Source: Macrotis lagotis (lineage: Eukaryota > Chordata > Mammalia > Peramelemorphia > Peramelidae). Taken from it: a stretch of DNA of 64,000 bases. Numbering within the stretch: position 1 is the stretch's first letter; the number at the start of each line of letters is the position of its first letter. Below the pieces are notes generated by a model that worked only from the letters and a program-made list of their open reading frames with translations, was not told the DNA's origin and ran no database searches. The stretch covers positions 162,000,937 to 162,064,936 of the forward strand of contig NC_133660.1 in NCBI RefSeq assembly GCF_037893015.1, in the 5' to 3' direction. The translations under genes and the position numbers were made by a program. Positions 24,550-35,576 of this stretch are shown here, in pieces.

Positions 24550-24960
24550 CAGCAATAATTGATCATATATAAAATTATAGTATATTCAGTCAATGGAATA
24601 TTATTGTACCATAAGATATAATGAATATAGAGAATTAAGAGAAGCATGAGACTATATGAGCTGGTGGAGATGAAGTGAGCTAGAACAAGAGAATTCTATT
24701 TGTACACAGTAATATAAAGAAACCTTCAAAAATTCAGATCAACCCAGTGAAAAATCTTGATGCCCTAGAACTAAATGACAAAAAAGTATTTATCTTCTTT
24801 TGGTAGAGAGGAGGGGGAAAGAATATGGGTACAGAATGAGGCACATACGGTTTTGGACATGGTAAATTTGTTTTGGTATACCGTATTTCTCTCACAAAGA
24901 GAAATTTCTTTGGGGGAATGGTTATTGGGAAATAAAGAGTATAAACAATTAAAAAAAGAT
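24550..24960 (+). mobile_element. Old LINE-1 3' fragment
   Basis: GTCAATGGAATATTATTGTA, GAGATGAAGTGAGCTAGAAC and GGTAGAGAGGAGGGGGAAAG follow the order of the ancient L1 3' end. Confidence 0.5.
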
Positions 24961-24964
24961 GTTC

Positions 24965-26405
24965 ATAATAATGACTCTCACTGTGAAAAAATAATTATAT
25001 TCAGTAGGTTTTTATAAGAAGATAAGGAATTAGTTCATTATGGTAATGGGATACTGTTTATTGTTTATAATGTGTATGGTTGGATAAACTGCATTTTTCC
25101 CCCACTTATTTTTTTTATTTCCCCTAAAAATCTTTGTTACAAAGAAAATTCACTGGATCAGGGACAGAAAGGAATCTATTTGGAAATGGAAGTGGTGTAA
25201 AAAGAAAAGGCAATAAAAATCAAATAAATGGGAGGAAGAGTCAGAAAAGTATGATAGATATTTTAGAAAGATTTTCATCCAAAGTGGTAAAAAAATTTAA
25301 TTTCAGTTTTTTAAGGGTATATATGCCTTCACCTGTGTAGAAAACTGTCATTAAGAAAGAATTTGAGATTCCAGATAGCTAAGGGTTTACTGAATCTTAT
25401 TTTTACTTCTCAAAGTAAGTACAGAATACTTCTTGGTTTTGATTTAAATGTGCTAAATAACTAAACTGCATTCCCCTAGAACTTTCAGGCTGTGTAGAAA
25501 TCAGAAAGTATGAATCTTATTTGGGAAGAAAATATTAGTTAGAAAGTATTTAAAGTTGCATTGGCAATGCAAAGTTATATATATATATATTATCTTAGTT
25601 AAACTCTAGAGAGATCCTTCCTAGTCCTTGCTCTAGTTCTGGCTTTGTGACTTTGGGCAAGGTTTATATTTGTAAAACAAATTTCCTCTGAGTTCATTGT
25701 TTCTCATTTTCTCATCTGCATAATGGAGAAAATAAATCTTTGTCCCTTGCTGGCATCCTCCAAATCATGATGATACAATATATTAGACTTTCAACAAAAA
25801 TAAAGGCTCTGTAACTCTTTGGAAGGGAAATTCTGTGCATTTTTGAGGCTTTATTAATAATAATGTATTAAAATTTTTTAATAGTATTATATTCCTATAG
25901 GCACTTGAGAAAACTTTATTTTGTAATAACAATGTGCATTCTAGTTGTTAATAAAAAAAAAACTCTTAAGTCCTTGAGTCATTTTTTGGATCGGATATTC
26001 TGATTAACTTAATGTCCTTTGGCCTTCCTCCCCTGTAAGTCTCCTCCCCTCCTCAATGTCCATTATTTATCAATTTAATAACCAACAAACATTGATTATA
26101 GTGCATCTACTTGGTGGTCAATAGAGTAGTCAATGTTGTAGCACTTAGGAGACAGTTCTGCAAGATTTCTAAGCAGTGAAGTTATATAACATTTAATACA
26201 AACTAGCAAACATTCCTAAGAAATTTTGTAGTCTTTCAAACTTTAAATAAGAAAAAAAATCAAAGTAACTTTTGATGTTACAGTATTTCAGAAAGATTAA
26301 CTTGCTATACCTCTTACTTGATATGTCTTAGTATCTGGTAGAATGTAAGAGTCTCAAGGATAGGGACTGCTTCATTTTTGCTTGGTGGATTCTCTGCTGG
26401 GCCAC
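24965..26405. other. Intergenic, mostly unassigned
   Basis: A plus-strand MIR is likely at about 25610-25760 (GACTTTGGGCAAGG, CATCTGCATAATGG). The remainder is AT-rich with no recognised feature. Confidence 0.35.
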
Positions 26406-26424
26406 ATCAAGAAGACTGCTCTCC

Positions 26425-26717
26425 TTGCCATCTGTATCCTGAGAAAGTGGAGTTTGAACAAAGACCAAAGGCTTTACTTTTAATTTTTAAAAAATGCTAT
26501 CTTACTATGTAATTCTGCTATATCTCATACTTTATATTTCTTCCTTAAGGATATGTTTTCTCTCTCATCACATTCAACTTAGATCAATGTATACCATGGA
26601 AACAATTTAAGGACTAACAGATTACCTTCTGTGGGGGGGGGAAGCAAGATTTGGGGAAAAAATTGTAAAATTCAAAATAAATAAAATATTTTTAAAAAAT
26701 AAAGTAAATGGAAAAAA
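26425..26717 (+). mobile_element. LINE-1 3'UTR, 293 bases
   Basis: TCTGTATCCTGAGAAAGTGG, CCTTAAGGATATGTTTTC, a G run and an A-rich end. The target-site duplication AAGAAGACTGCTCTCC (26409-26424) and AAGAAGATTGCTCTCT (26718-26733) differs at two positions. Confidence 0.88.
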
Positions 26718-26733
26718 AAGAAGATTGCTCTCT

Positions 26734-27780
26734 AAGGCTAAGATTTTCACCAGACTCTAGCTACCAGTACATTCTGCTATGAATTCCAATTGCTGGTCTT
26801 CTGGTGGTTCTTTCGACCTTTCATTTCTTTCTGATACTCATTCATCTAAGATCAGGGAAGAATAAATTTAACCTAAATGGAAGAACAGCAATACCAAGTG
26901 TTCTGGTTTCATGGTAACTAGGTGAGAGAGAGGGACCAAGAACCTTTTTTCTACCTAATGTCTAGGCTTCTTTCTCTTCATTTAAAAATCCTAAGGGAAG
27001 AGAAAGTTCTTCTGTATTTGGGACCTTTCGTGTATCCACTGGCAGTCAGCTAGGTTTTTTGGTTATTCCACAATAAACTGAAACATTCAGAGCACCTTTA
27101 CATACTCTAAATCAGGAAGGGAAAAAAATTGTGATCTCTACACCAAACATTTCTGAAAGCAGGTTTACTAAGCCTCCAAGTGGATTGATATCAGGCAGAC
27201 TATACTATGTGTACTCTAAGAATTGTTCCTTCCAGGCCAGTCCTTCCTCAGACCCCTGCAATTATACTATTATTTATAGTATACACCCTTCTTGGGTGTG
27301 ATGGATGTTAATGTATTATACTTGCAAATATTTTGCTTAGGATTTTTGCACGTATATTCATTAATGTAGCCACTGAAGATCCAGTCTGATACCTCATTGT
27401 GACTTTAAAAAAATATCCCAGAATATCAAAAGGAAATGTTATTACAAAAGGAAGAGACCCTGCATAAAAACAGATGCACTGAGAGTGATGTTGGTTTTCA
27501 TGAAAGAATCTAAAAAGAATGGGAATGTCCTAGTGTCAGGGCTTATCGGATCAAACACTTAGAACTAGAATAAAGACCTTATTCAGGGATGTCATTTGGA
27601 TATTTATATCATCATTCCTGGGTTATATCTGGCCAAAAATTTAATTAATTTACCCCTAAAAAGCTACTAGATTTATTGAATTTATACTTCTACCTCTGGT
27701 TGCCTTGGCAAGGCTATGCTACCAGCAATGCTACCCGCCAGTTCCCTTTCCCTGTTATAGGTCATCAACTTTAAATTTCC
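26734..27780. other. Intergenic, nothing recognised
   Basis: No gene, RNA or repeat family is identified. Open frames are short. Confidence 0.35.
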
Positions 27781-27789
27781 TCATTTCAA

Positions 27790-27905
27790 AGAGAAAAAAA
27801 AAATCTATGGATGAAAGGTTAAGTGACTTACCCAAAGTCACATAGATAAGACATCTTGAGACAGGGTTTGAATACATGTCTACTGATTTCAAGACTTCCC
27901 CTCTG
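27790..27905 (-). repeat. MIR remnant
   Basis: GGTTAAGTGACTTACCCAAA and CACATAGATAAGACATC are an antisense MIR core. Confidence 0.6.
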
Positions 27906-28030
27906 TCTGTCACCTCATTTTGTCACTTCTTTTTAAAATTTGATATATTTAGCATTTTATTTTTCCCCAATCACATGCAAAAACAATTTTTAACATTTGA
28001 TTTTTAAAACTTTGAGTACCAAATTTGCTC

Positions 28031-28241
28031 CCACTGAATCAGCACACAGATGCCAAAGACAACTTGGAAGATCAACAGGAAAGGTCTATCATACTTGGAT
28101 GAGAATGGGGCACAGTTCAACAGAACAGAGCAGCCCTGCCCAGCAAATAAGGAGCACTTAGGAGGCATTGAATCAGCATCAGACAGTGTCAGTAGCTCCT
28201 GCCAGAGCTACCCACGGATGGTAAGGGAATCAAATAATAGG
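28031..28241 (+). mobile_element. L1/HAL1 5'UTR-like piece, inverted within an older L1
   Basis: GACAACTTGGAAGATCAACA and GGAAAGGTCTATCATAC are the sense version of sequence seen antisense near 31829-31880 in the HAL1-like element's 5' region. The piece is bordered by CCAAATTTGCTC (28019-28030) and CCAAATTCTCTT (28242-28253), possibly an imperfect target-site duplication. It has no poly(A). Confidence 0.5.
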
Positions 28242-28469
28242 CCAAATTCTCTTGTCCTTCCTCCTTACCTCTCTCTCTCCCCATATTGAGATGGCAAGCA
28301 ATTTGATATAGTTTATACATGTGTTTGTCATACAAAACATCTTCATAATAGACATGTAGAAGAAGATGGAGATCAAAAAAAAACCTCAAGAAAAATAAAG
28401 TAAAAAAGTATGCTTCAATCTGGATTCAGACACCAATAGTTGTTTCTCTGGGATGGACAGCATTTTTAT

Positions 28470-28610
28470 TTTTTTGCAAGGCAACGGGGTTAAGTGGCTT
28501 GCCCAAGGCCACACAGCTAGGTAATTATTAAGTGTCTGAGACTGGATTTGAACCCAGGTACTCCTGACTCCAGGGCCGGTGCTTTATCCACTGCGCCACC
28601 TAGCCACCCC
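28470..28610 (-). mobile_element. WSINE1-type SINE, little diverged
   Basis: GCAAGGCAACGGGGTTAAGTG through CCACTGCGCCACCTAGCC, inserted in the 3'UTR of the older antisense L1. Confidence 0.92.
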
Positions 28611-28769
28611 AACGTTTTTCATTATAAGTCCTTCAGAGTTGTCTTGGATTGCTCTATTGCTGAGAAAAGCTAAATCTTTCCTGGATGATTAATTATAATA
28701 TTGCTGTGTACTTTGTATACAGAACATTTTACTTTATATCAACTCATGTGAATCTTTCCAAGTTTTTCT

Positions 28770-29017
28770 TTTTTTATTAAAGATTTTGTTTGAGTTTTAC
28801 AATTTTTCCCCAATCTTACTTCCTTCCCTCCACCCCCCCCCCCACAGAAGGCAATTTGCCAGTCTTTACATTGTTTCCATGGTATACATTGATCCAAATT
28901 GAATGTGATAAGAGAGAAATCATATCCTTAAGGAAGAAGCATAAAAGTGCAAGAGATAGCAATATCAGACAATAAGATATCATTTACCCCCCTAAATTAA
29001 AGGTAATAGTCCTTTCC
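28770..29017 (-). mobile_element. Younger LINE-1 3' tip, 248 bases
   Basis: Antisense L1 3'UTR with a C-rich block at about 28830-28843 and CATATCCTTAAGGAAG. CCAAGTTTTTCT at 28758-28769 and 29018-29029 is a perfect target-site duplication that interrupts the older L1. Confidence 0.88.
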
Positions 29018-30967
29018 CCAAGTTTTTCTAAGAGCATCCTGCTCATTACTTCGTACACCACAATAGTACTCCATCAAAATCACATACCACAACTTATTCA
29101 GTCATTCCTCAATTGATAGGCATCTCTTCAATTTTCAATTCTTTGCCTTGAGAAAAGAGCTGCTATAAATATTCGTGGACAAATAGGTCCTCGCCCCTGT
29201 TTTTAAATTTTCTTTTTAGATTCAGACCTAGTAGTGGTATTGCTACATCAAAAGGCATACATTATTTCATAGTCCTTTGGATATAGTTCCAACTACTCCA
29301 CAGAATGGTTAAACCAGTTCCTAACTCTAAGAACCATGCACTAATATCTCATTTTCTCCAAATTTCCTCCAACACTTGTCATCAGTCAATTTAATAGGTA
29401 TGAGGTAGTACTTCAGAATTGTTTCAATTTGCATTTCTCCAATCATTAGGGAGTTAGAACAATATTTCAGATGGCGATAGATAATATCAATTACTTCATC
29501 TGAAAACTGTTTATATCTTTTGATCATTCATCAACTGGGGAATGGCTCCATTTTTTTCCTGAGTGACAATTTGGTTTATTTTATATTTTTACAATAATCT
29601 TGTTGTGAGAGTAAACATAAACTCCCCTCCCCCCAAAATACAGAGAAATCTCAAGAATAGTGAGAGAGGGAAAAAATGTACTTTAGTCTGATTTCAGATT
29701 CCAATGGCTCTGTCTCTGGGATGAGTTGTTTTCCTTAACATAAGTCCACCAGAGAAGTTGATTCAATATCCTTTCAATATCACAATTACTAGCTGTATTT
29801 CCCTCATCTCTATTCCTCCCCACTCTCATTTATTCTACTTTCTCCCTTTTCACCCTGTCCCTGCTCAGAAGTGTATTGTATCTGAGTACCCTCTCTCATG
29901 ATTTTTCCTCTCTTCTATCACCTACTTCCTCCTCTCCTCCCCCTAATCCCCTGTATCCCATCCCTTTCCTCTCATTTTTCTCTAGGGTAAGATAGATTTT
30001 CTATACCCTGTTAAGTGTGTATGTTATTTCCCCTCTGAGCCATTTCTGATGAGAATGAAGGCTCACTCATTCCCCCTAACCTTCACCCATTCCACTCCAT
30101 TGCACTAGCTTTTTCTTGACTCTTTGGCCCCCTCTTCCTCTTCTTTCCCTTCCTCCCAGTACTTTCCTTTATCACCCATCGACTCTATCTCTTTACTATA
30201 TTATATCATTACATTCAACTCCCTCCTGTGCCTTATCTATATATGTTCCTTCTAACTGTTGTTCTAAATGAGGTTCTTATTAATTATCAATATCTTCTTC
30301 CCATGCAGGAATATACACAGTTCAATATCATTAAGTTCCTCATAATAGTTCCTCCTTGTTCACCCCCTCTATGCTTCACCTGAGTCCTGTACTTGGAGAT
30401 CAAACTTTCTGTTCAACTCTGGTTGTTTCAATAGGAAAGTTTGAAAGTCCCCTGTTTCATTGAAAAATCCATCTTTTCCCCTGAAAGAGGATGCTCAGTT
30501 TTGCTGGGTAGTTGATCCTCGGTTGAAATCCATGTTCTTTTGCCTTCCAGAATATCATATTCCAAGCCCTGCAAGTCCTTAATGTAGATGCTGCCAAATC
30601 CTGTGTAATCCTGACTATAGAGCCACAGTAGTTGAATTGTTTGTTTCTGGAAGCTTTTAGTATTTTTCTCTTTGATTTGGGAGTTTTGGAAGTCAGCTAT
30701 AACATTCTTGGGACTGATTTACCACACTTTCAAGGATTTGAGGGGTTTTTGGGACACCCCACAGGGACCTTAATTCCTACAAGGTCTTATGAGAGGCTCT
30801 GACTGCTCTCTTGCCTGTGCTCTGGTGGATGACCACAGGTCCCCGCCTCTGCCCTGGAACTGTGAGGAGAGTCCCTGCTTGGTTATGGTGGTATGGTGGC
30901 CCAGACCGCAACCTGAATCTGAGTGTGGGCAAACAATAGAGTCCTGTCCCAGGGAGAGCAGAGAGAC

Positions 30968-31019
30968 CTCCTGACTCCAAGGCCGGTGCTCTACCCACTG
31001 CACCACCTAGCCACCCCCA
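30968..31019 (-). mobile_element. SINE head fragment
   Basis: CTCCTGACTCCAAGGCCGGT to CCACCTAGCCACCCC is only the 5' head of an antisense WSINE1-type SINE. The rest is absent. Confidence 0.75.
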
Positions 31020-31030
31020 TGCCCACTTCT

Positions 31031-31196
31031 TTTTTTGTTTTGTTTTTAGGTTTTTTGCAAGGCAAATGGGGTTAAAGTGGCTTGCCCAAGGCCACACAGC
31101 TAGGTAATTATTAAATGTCTGAGACTGGACTTGAACCCATGTCCTCCCAACTCTGAGGCCAGTGCTTTATCTACTGTGCCACCTAGCCACCCCTCG
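31031..31196 (-). mobile_element. WSINE1-type SINE
   Basis: T-rich start, GGTTTTTTGCAAGGCAAATG to GTGCCACCTAGCCACCCC. TGCCCACTTCT at 31020-31030 and 31197-31207 is the target-site duplication. Confidence 0.92.
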
Positions 31197-31207
31197 TGCC
31201 CACTTCT

Positions 31208-31305
31208 TGTGAAGAGTAAATAAATTCCATTTTGTTCTCCAGTCCAGGTCTTCTGATTATTCTGCTTAAGGAGGATCAGAAGTGTAACACAGGGTTCTGA
31301 TCCTA
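31208..31305. mobile_element. LTR-like fragment, family unknown
   Basis: A short stretch with AGTAAATAAATTCC and an end ...AAGTGTAACA has the look of the closing part of a retroviral-type LTR. It is a fossil fragment with no internal genes nearby, and the assignment is weak. Confidence 0.25.
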
Positions 31306-32007
31306 CACTCCTGTCACCATAGTAACATTTTATGATCAGATTTTCTTTTCTTTTGTTTGCTCATTTTCCCAACCTAATACTTGACTTTTAATTCTTTCTT
31401 AAAGTAGGATTCTGCTTTCAGTTTGGAAGGTGTACTGTCCCAAGTTTCAGGGGTTTTGGGTAGCTGTTTTCAGAGATACTGAAAGAGACCTATAAGTTTT
31501 CAGTTCGGGAGAGGTGGTTTGAATGACTACAAATACTGACTTCTGCTCTGGAAGTGTGAGGAGGGCTCCTGCTCCATTGTGGCTCTGCTCCTTCTCACCC
31601 TGGGACTGCTAACCATGGCTGTGATACAGATCTGAGTAGGGACAAAACAGCAGAGTCCTGTCTCAGTGCTAGCAAATAGATCCCTGTAAAGTTCTTCCGA
31701 TCAGTTGTTCAATTTCCTTATGATCTGTAGCTGAGAGTTCTGATTCAGTACCTCCCAAAGTCTGTTTCTGGTTTGCTGGGGCTGGGGCTTTGCTGGTGTG
31801 GCCTGAGCTGGACAGGTTTCACTCTCACCTAGGTGAGACAGACTTTTCCTGCTGACCTTCTAAATTGTCTTAGGCTAGAAAATTGTTTGATCTTTTTGTG
31901 GGTTTTGCCCCACTAGAATTTATTTAGAGTCATTATTTAAAGGCATTTGGAGGGAGAGTTCAGATAAGCTCCTGCCTTTACTCTATGTCAAAGTATAGTA
32001 ATTACTA

Positions 32008-32154
32008 TTTTTTTTTTTTGGCAAGGAAAATGGGATTAAGTGGCTTGCCCAAGGCCACAGAGTTAGGTAATTATTAAGTGTGAGATCGGATTTCAACCCA
32101 GGTACTCCTGACTCCAGGGCCGGTGCTTTATCCACTGTGCCACCTAGCCACCCC
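32008..32154 (-). mobile_element. WSINE1-type SINE
   Basis: T run, GGCAAGGAAAATGGGATTAAG to CTGTGCCACCTAGCCACCCC, abutting the 5' end of the HAL1-like element. Confidence 0.9.
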
Positions 32155-32159
32155 AAGAG

Positions 32160-32891
32160 GGCAATCTTGAAATCTAAATTCTGTTTTGATTATAATGACT
32201 TTTGCAGCTGGTAAGTCAATTAGTATGTTATCTCTCATTATCTTGTTCGTGGTGTTATGAACTATATCAAGCAAACAAAAACCATTCCTAAATGAAATAG
32301 AATCCGATATCCCTTCTGTCTTTTCTTATTTATCTTTAGCCAAGTGTGCTGTCATTCATTCATCCTAAGTTTGTAGATTTCTACAATAAATTTTAAGATA
32401 TGGTTCTAATCTGCCAACCCTGTTACCTGATCAGTGTCTTTTGAAATGGGATGAAAAGATGGATAGGCTGGCACAATTCACCAATGCTCAACAAATAGTG
32501 CAAAATCATTGCTGGCACTCTTTCTTTAACTAGAAGGTGGATATGAAGGAAGTAGAGGTATGGCAGAACTAGTTACAACTGACTTTCAAGAGTCAATAAA
32601 CATTTTTGTACCATGGAAATCAGCAAATATCAGGGTTTGATTTATTATTGTCTAGGTTTAAGAAAATGAAATTGATAGTAATACTGCTTAAACTTATATA
32701 TGTCTTGCATACATTTCTTTTGTTTTTTAGAAAGTTTTTTGTTAAATATTTATTGGGTATCATTGAGGGTAGGGGGAGGAAGGGTGACTTTATTAAACAT
32801 CCTTCCCAGTTGCAACCAGCAAACTACATTTCTATCAAAGCTGTACTTGGATTTGTGGCCTTTTTTGTTATACCACCAGCTGCTTAGTAGA

Positions 32892-32895
<4 letters not shown>
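32160..32895. other. Intergenic, nothing recognised
   Basis: AT-rich sequence. Open frames at 32606-32975 are low-complexity and run into the T tract of the next SINE. Confidence 0.35.
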
Positions 32896-32896
<1 letters not shown>

Positions 32897-32922
<26 letters not shown>

Positions 32923-33030
32923 AGGCAGTGGGGTTAAGTGGCTTGCCCAAGGCCACACAGCTAAGTAATTATTAAATGTCTGAGGCCGGATTTGAACTCA
33001 GGTACTCCTGACTCCAGGGCTGGTGCTCTT
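32897..33030 (-). mobile_element. WSINE1-type SINE, head truncated
   Basis: A long T run, GCAAGGCAGTGGGGTTAAGTG, ends at GGGCTGGTGCTCTT, without the CCACCTAGCC head. Confidence 0.9.
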
Positions 33031-33470
33031 CCTTTTTTTTTTTTTTTTAAAGATATTTTGTTTTTCCAACTACAACAGTATTTTTTAATCAAGGGGCAAG
33101 GTTTTGAGTTTTACATTTCTCTCCCTCCCCTCCCCCCCAACAGAAAGCAATCTGATATAGGCCCTACATTTATAACTACGTTAAACACAGATCTATATTG
33201 ATCATGATGTGAGAGAAGAATCAGATCCAAATGGAAGAAAACATTAGAGAAAAATGACATAATGGCTAAGACAACTTTAAAAAACTGAAGATAATAAGCT
33301 TTAGTCTTCATTTTAACTCCAGTTTGTTCTCTGGATATAGATGGCATTTTCTATCCACTTAAAATTCTTTGATTACCTTTATTGCTGAAATGAACAAGTC
33401 CATCATGGTTGATCATCACCCCATGTTGCTGTTAGTTATAATGTTCTTCTGGTCCTCCAGCAGACATTAC
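33031..33470 (-). mobile_element. Older LINE-1 3' end
   Basis: Antisense L1 3'UTR: C-rich block at 33120-33140, CATGATGTGAGAGAAGAATC and TGATCATCACCCCATGTTGC. It abuts the preceding SINE. Confidence 0.75.
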
Positions 33471-33474
33471 TAAT

Positions 33475-34000
33475 TAGATGACCCATAGACATTTTAAACT
33501 TAACACATCTGAACCAGAATTCATATTCTTTACCCTTCCATCCCTTCTGATTCTGTTTCTGCTGAGGATACCACTTTCCCAGTTGGAATCCTTTGGGGCC
33601 TCTTCTCATTCCTGTTGTGAAGTTTTATTGATTCTACCTCAACAGTATAAACGGGGCACTTTCTAGGACAGTGGGGATGGGAGCCCTTCCAAGCAGCAGG
33701 CTGATGTCTCTGAGTATGCAGAATAGTTACAGGAGGAAGTCCATGCCTGATGGTTCCTGTGACTTGTGTGTTCATTTATTGTGTAAATCTTGTGGTCCTT
33801 ATTCAGGAGGATGGGAAGGTACTCATATTCATAGTCAAGGCATCAGCATACAGAGGTTAGACTGATTCACATCTCCTCTCTGTAGGGCTAAGCCCATGAG
33901 TTCTAGATGATGATTTATCCTGGGAGTCCTGGATTTCTGTAAAATCTCAAAACTTCTAAACCCCTAAACAGTGGCTACTATGTTTTTCTCTTACTGATGC
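33475..34000. other. Intergenic, nothing recognised
   Basis: No gene or repeat family is recognised; only short open frames without domain signatures. Confidence 0.3.
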
Positions 34001-34004
34001 AGTT

Positions 34005-34700
34005 TCAGTCTTTGTTCAGCTCCTCTCTGCTTCTTTACTGAAATTTTGCAATGGTCTCCTTAGTATTAAGCCACTCCACTTAGCCAGATTTTTATCCCTA
34101 AAGCCAGGTCTGATCACATCATTCATTCCCTCCCTCAGATTGTTGTTATCTCCCAAATCTTTCATGGATAGAAGCAAACTTCTTGAGGGCTTTGAAGCCC
34201 TTCAAGACCTGACTCTGCCTTATGTTTCTAGGCTGATGGTTACAGAACTCTCCTTCACAAACTCTATGTTTCACCTAACTAGACTATCCTACTTGTTCTG
34301 TAAACATAACCTTGCCTCTTCCTTCTCCATATGGTCTCTGCCTAAGATTGTCTCCTGTGTTTGAAGTGCACACCATCTTTACTAGAATGGATGAATTTTA
34401 AAGTTTAACTTTAAATATCTGAAAAGTGTTGAAACATTAGCTTCTTTACACTGGTGAACAAAAAAATGTCACTTTTGGGTTTGCAATAAAAATAAAGTAA
34501 AATTCCCTGGATTCCTGCCCTAATCAAGTCTACTGCATAGTCTCTGTCTGAATGTCTGAAATACACTCCCATCTTAGCTTGGGCTCAGAAAATCAGCTTA
34601 GGTGCTCCTACAGGAAACCTTTCCTGAGCTCCTTGGTAGAACATAAGCTTCTTGATGGCAGGGTTGGCTTGGTATTTTGCAGGTACTCAATAATTTCAAA
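34005..34700 (+). repeat. L2 3' region remnant
   Basis: CCAGGTCTGATCACATCATT, GCCCTTCAAGACCTGACTCT and GGAAACCTTTCCTGAGCTCC with CTTGATGGCAGGGTTGG follow the last 600 bases of L2 in order. Confidence 0.65.
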
Positions 34701-34785
34701 TTGAAGTAAAAATAAAATATACACCATCAAAACAAATACAAAGTTAGCTTTGAAAAAAAATCTCTTTACTTCACCATCAGTACAT

Positions 34786-34913
34786 GTCTTTATTTATCTA
34801 AGGCAATGAGGTTAAATGACTTGCCCAAGGTCACACAGCTACATAATTATTAACTGGTCACATTTGAACTCAGGTTTTCCTGACTCCAGGGCCAGTGCTC
34901 TACCTAGCTGCCC
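34786..34913 (-). mobile_element. WSINE1/Mar1-type SINE, older
   Basis: AAGGCAATGAGGTTAAATGA to CTCTACCTAGCTGCCC. CATCAGTACAT at 34775-34785 and 34914-34924 is the target-site duplication. Its T-rich end includes an AATAAA on the minus strand. Confidence 0.9.
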
Positions 34914-34924
34914 CATCAGTACAT

Positions 34925-35423
34925 TTTTAATAAGATACAGTTACACCTCAAAACATAAACTTCCTAATGTTATCTCTCCTCATACAAACACACAGACACA
35001 GATGAAACTGCAAAATAAAACAGTTCTGTACAGTACGTTAAAGGTAACATGATTCTCAAGAAAGAGAATTAAATTTGGAGTGTCCACTGTATTTCCAATG
35101 CACTTTACAAACTCCAGGTTACAGTGCTCATGAGCAAGAAAGGGATCCACAAATGTAAATCTTTTGCACAATGTCAGAAAAATAAGTGCAATTTAAATGA
35201 AGAGAAAATTATTCTGTTTCATTAGTACACAACCTAGTAAGTGAACAATACTGCTGCTAATGAGGGTCTGTAATGTTGCACTGAATATCTGTACATTTAC
35301 TTGACATTCAGCAATATTTATTAATATATAAAGTTTCCAATCCAGGTTTTTGAAGCATGTAGCTTGAATATCTGGACACTGTCTGGCATTTTAAAAACAC
35401 TGTTAGCTTTTCTTTTGTTGAGT
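34925..35423 (-). other. EXOC1: Probable EXOC1 3'UTR
   Basis: About 500 bases of non-repetitive, AT-rich sequence follow the EXOC1 stop. An AATAAA hexamer on the minus strand (35322-35317) lies about 100 bases after the stop, and an ATTAAA occurs at 34932-34927. A SINE begins immediately beyond, so the 3' end probably lies between these points. The position of the actual cleavage site is inference. Confidence 0.5.
35317..35322 (-). promoter_or_regulatory. Candidate EXOC1 polyadenylation signal AATAAA
   Basis: A canonical AATAAA reads on the minus strand about 100 bases past the EXOC1 stop. It would give a very short 3'UTR, so a more distal signal may also be used. Confidence 0.4.
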
Positions 35424-35576
35424 CTAATGTGACTGGGCAATGCTAGAACAATAGTCTAGGATGTCCTGAATGGTGAATTCCATTGTAACACCAGATCCAG
35501 GATAGCATCGTGCTATCAAACCCTCAAAGTGCTTGTATTGGCGTATAAATTCATCTTGCATGGAGTGCCACACCAC
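35424..35576 (-). CDS. EXOC1: EXOC1 terminal coding exon and stop
   Basis: After the acceptor CTAG, 50 codons and a TAG stop encode [40 protein letters not shown] and [10 protein letters not shown]. This is the invariant EXOC1 C-terminus, with no extension or truncation. The preceding intron of about 4.1 kb contains a duplicated 231-base segment and two SINEs. Confidence 0.97.

Larger units (their letters stand above)
27930..29556 (-). mobile_element. Old LINE-1, interrupted by three later segments
   Basis: Antisense older L1: 3' tip near 27930-28030, 3'UTR from 28242, and degraded ORF2 end to about 29556 (TTTGCATTTCTCCAATCATT near the right end is the usual L1 ORF2 antisense). A SINE (28470-28610), a younger L1 tip (28770-29017) and a segment at 28031-28241 interrupt it. 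Confidence 0.7.
29560..31990 (-). mobile_element. HAL1-like (ORF1-only) LINE with 5' region
   Basis: On the minus strand, 30720-30380 encodes a degraded L1 ORF1 C-terminal region (IADFQNSQIKEKI, AWNMIFWKAKEHGF, PRINYPAKLS). It is followed not by ORF2 but by a 3'UTR-like stretch ending near 29560, the layout of HAL1 half-L1s. The 5' region at about 31320-31990 contains L1 5'UTR sequence. Two related stretches (about 30840-30965 and 31555-31690) look like diverged 5'UTR monomers. The N-terminal part of ORF1 is missing. Confidence 0.6.

Noticed and set aside
34789-34794. AATAAA on the minus strand as the EXOC1 poly(A) signal
   Set aside because: It lies in the A-rich tail of an inserted SINE. 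Use is possible but there is no support.
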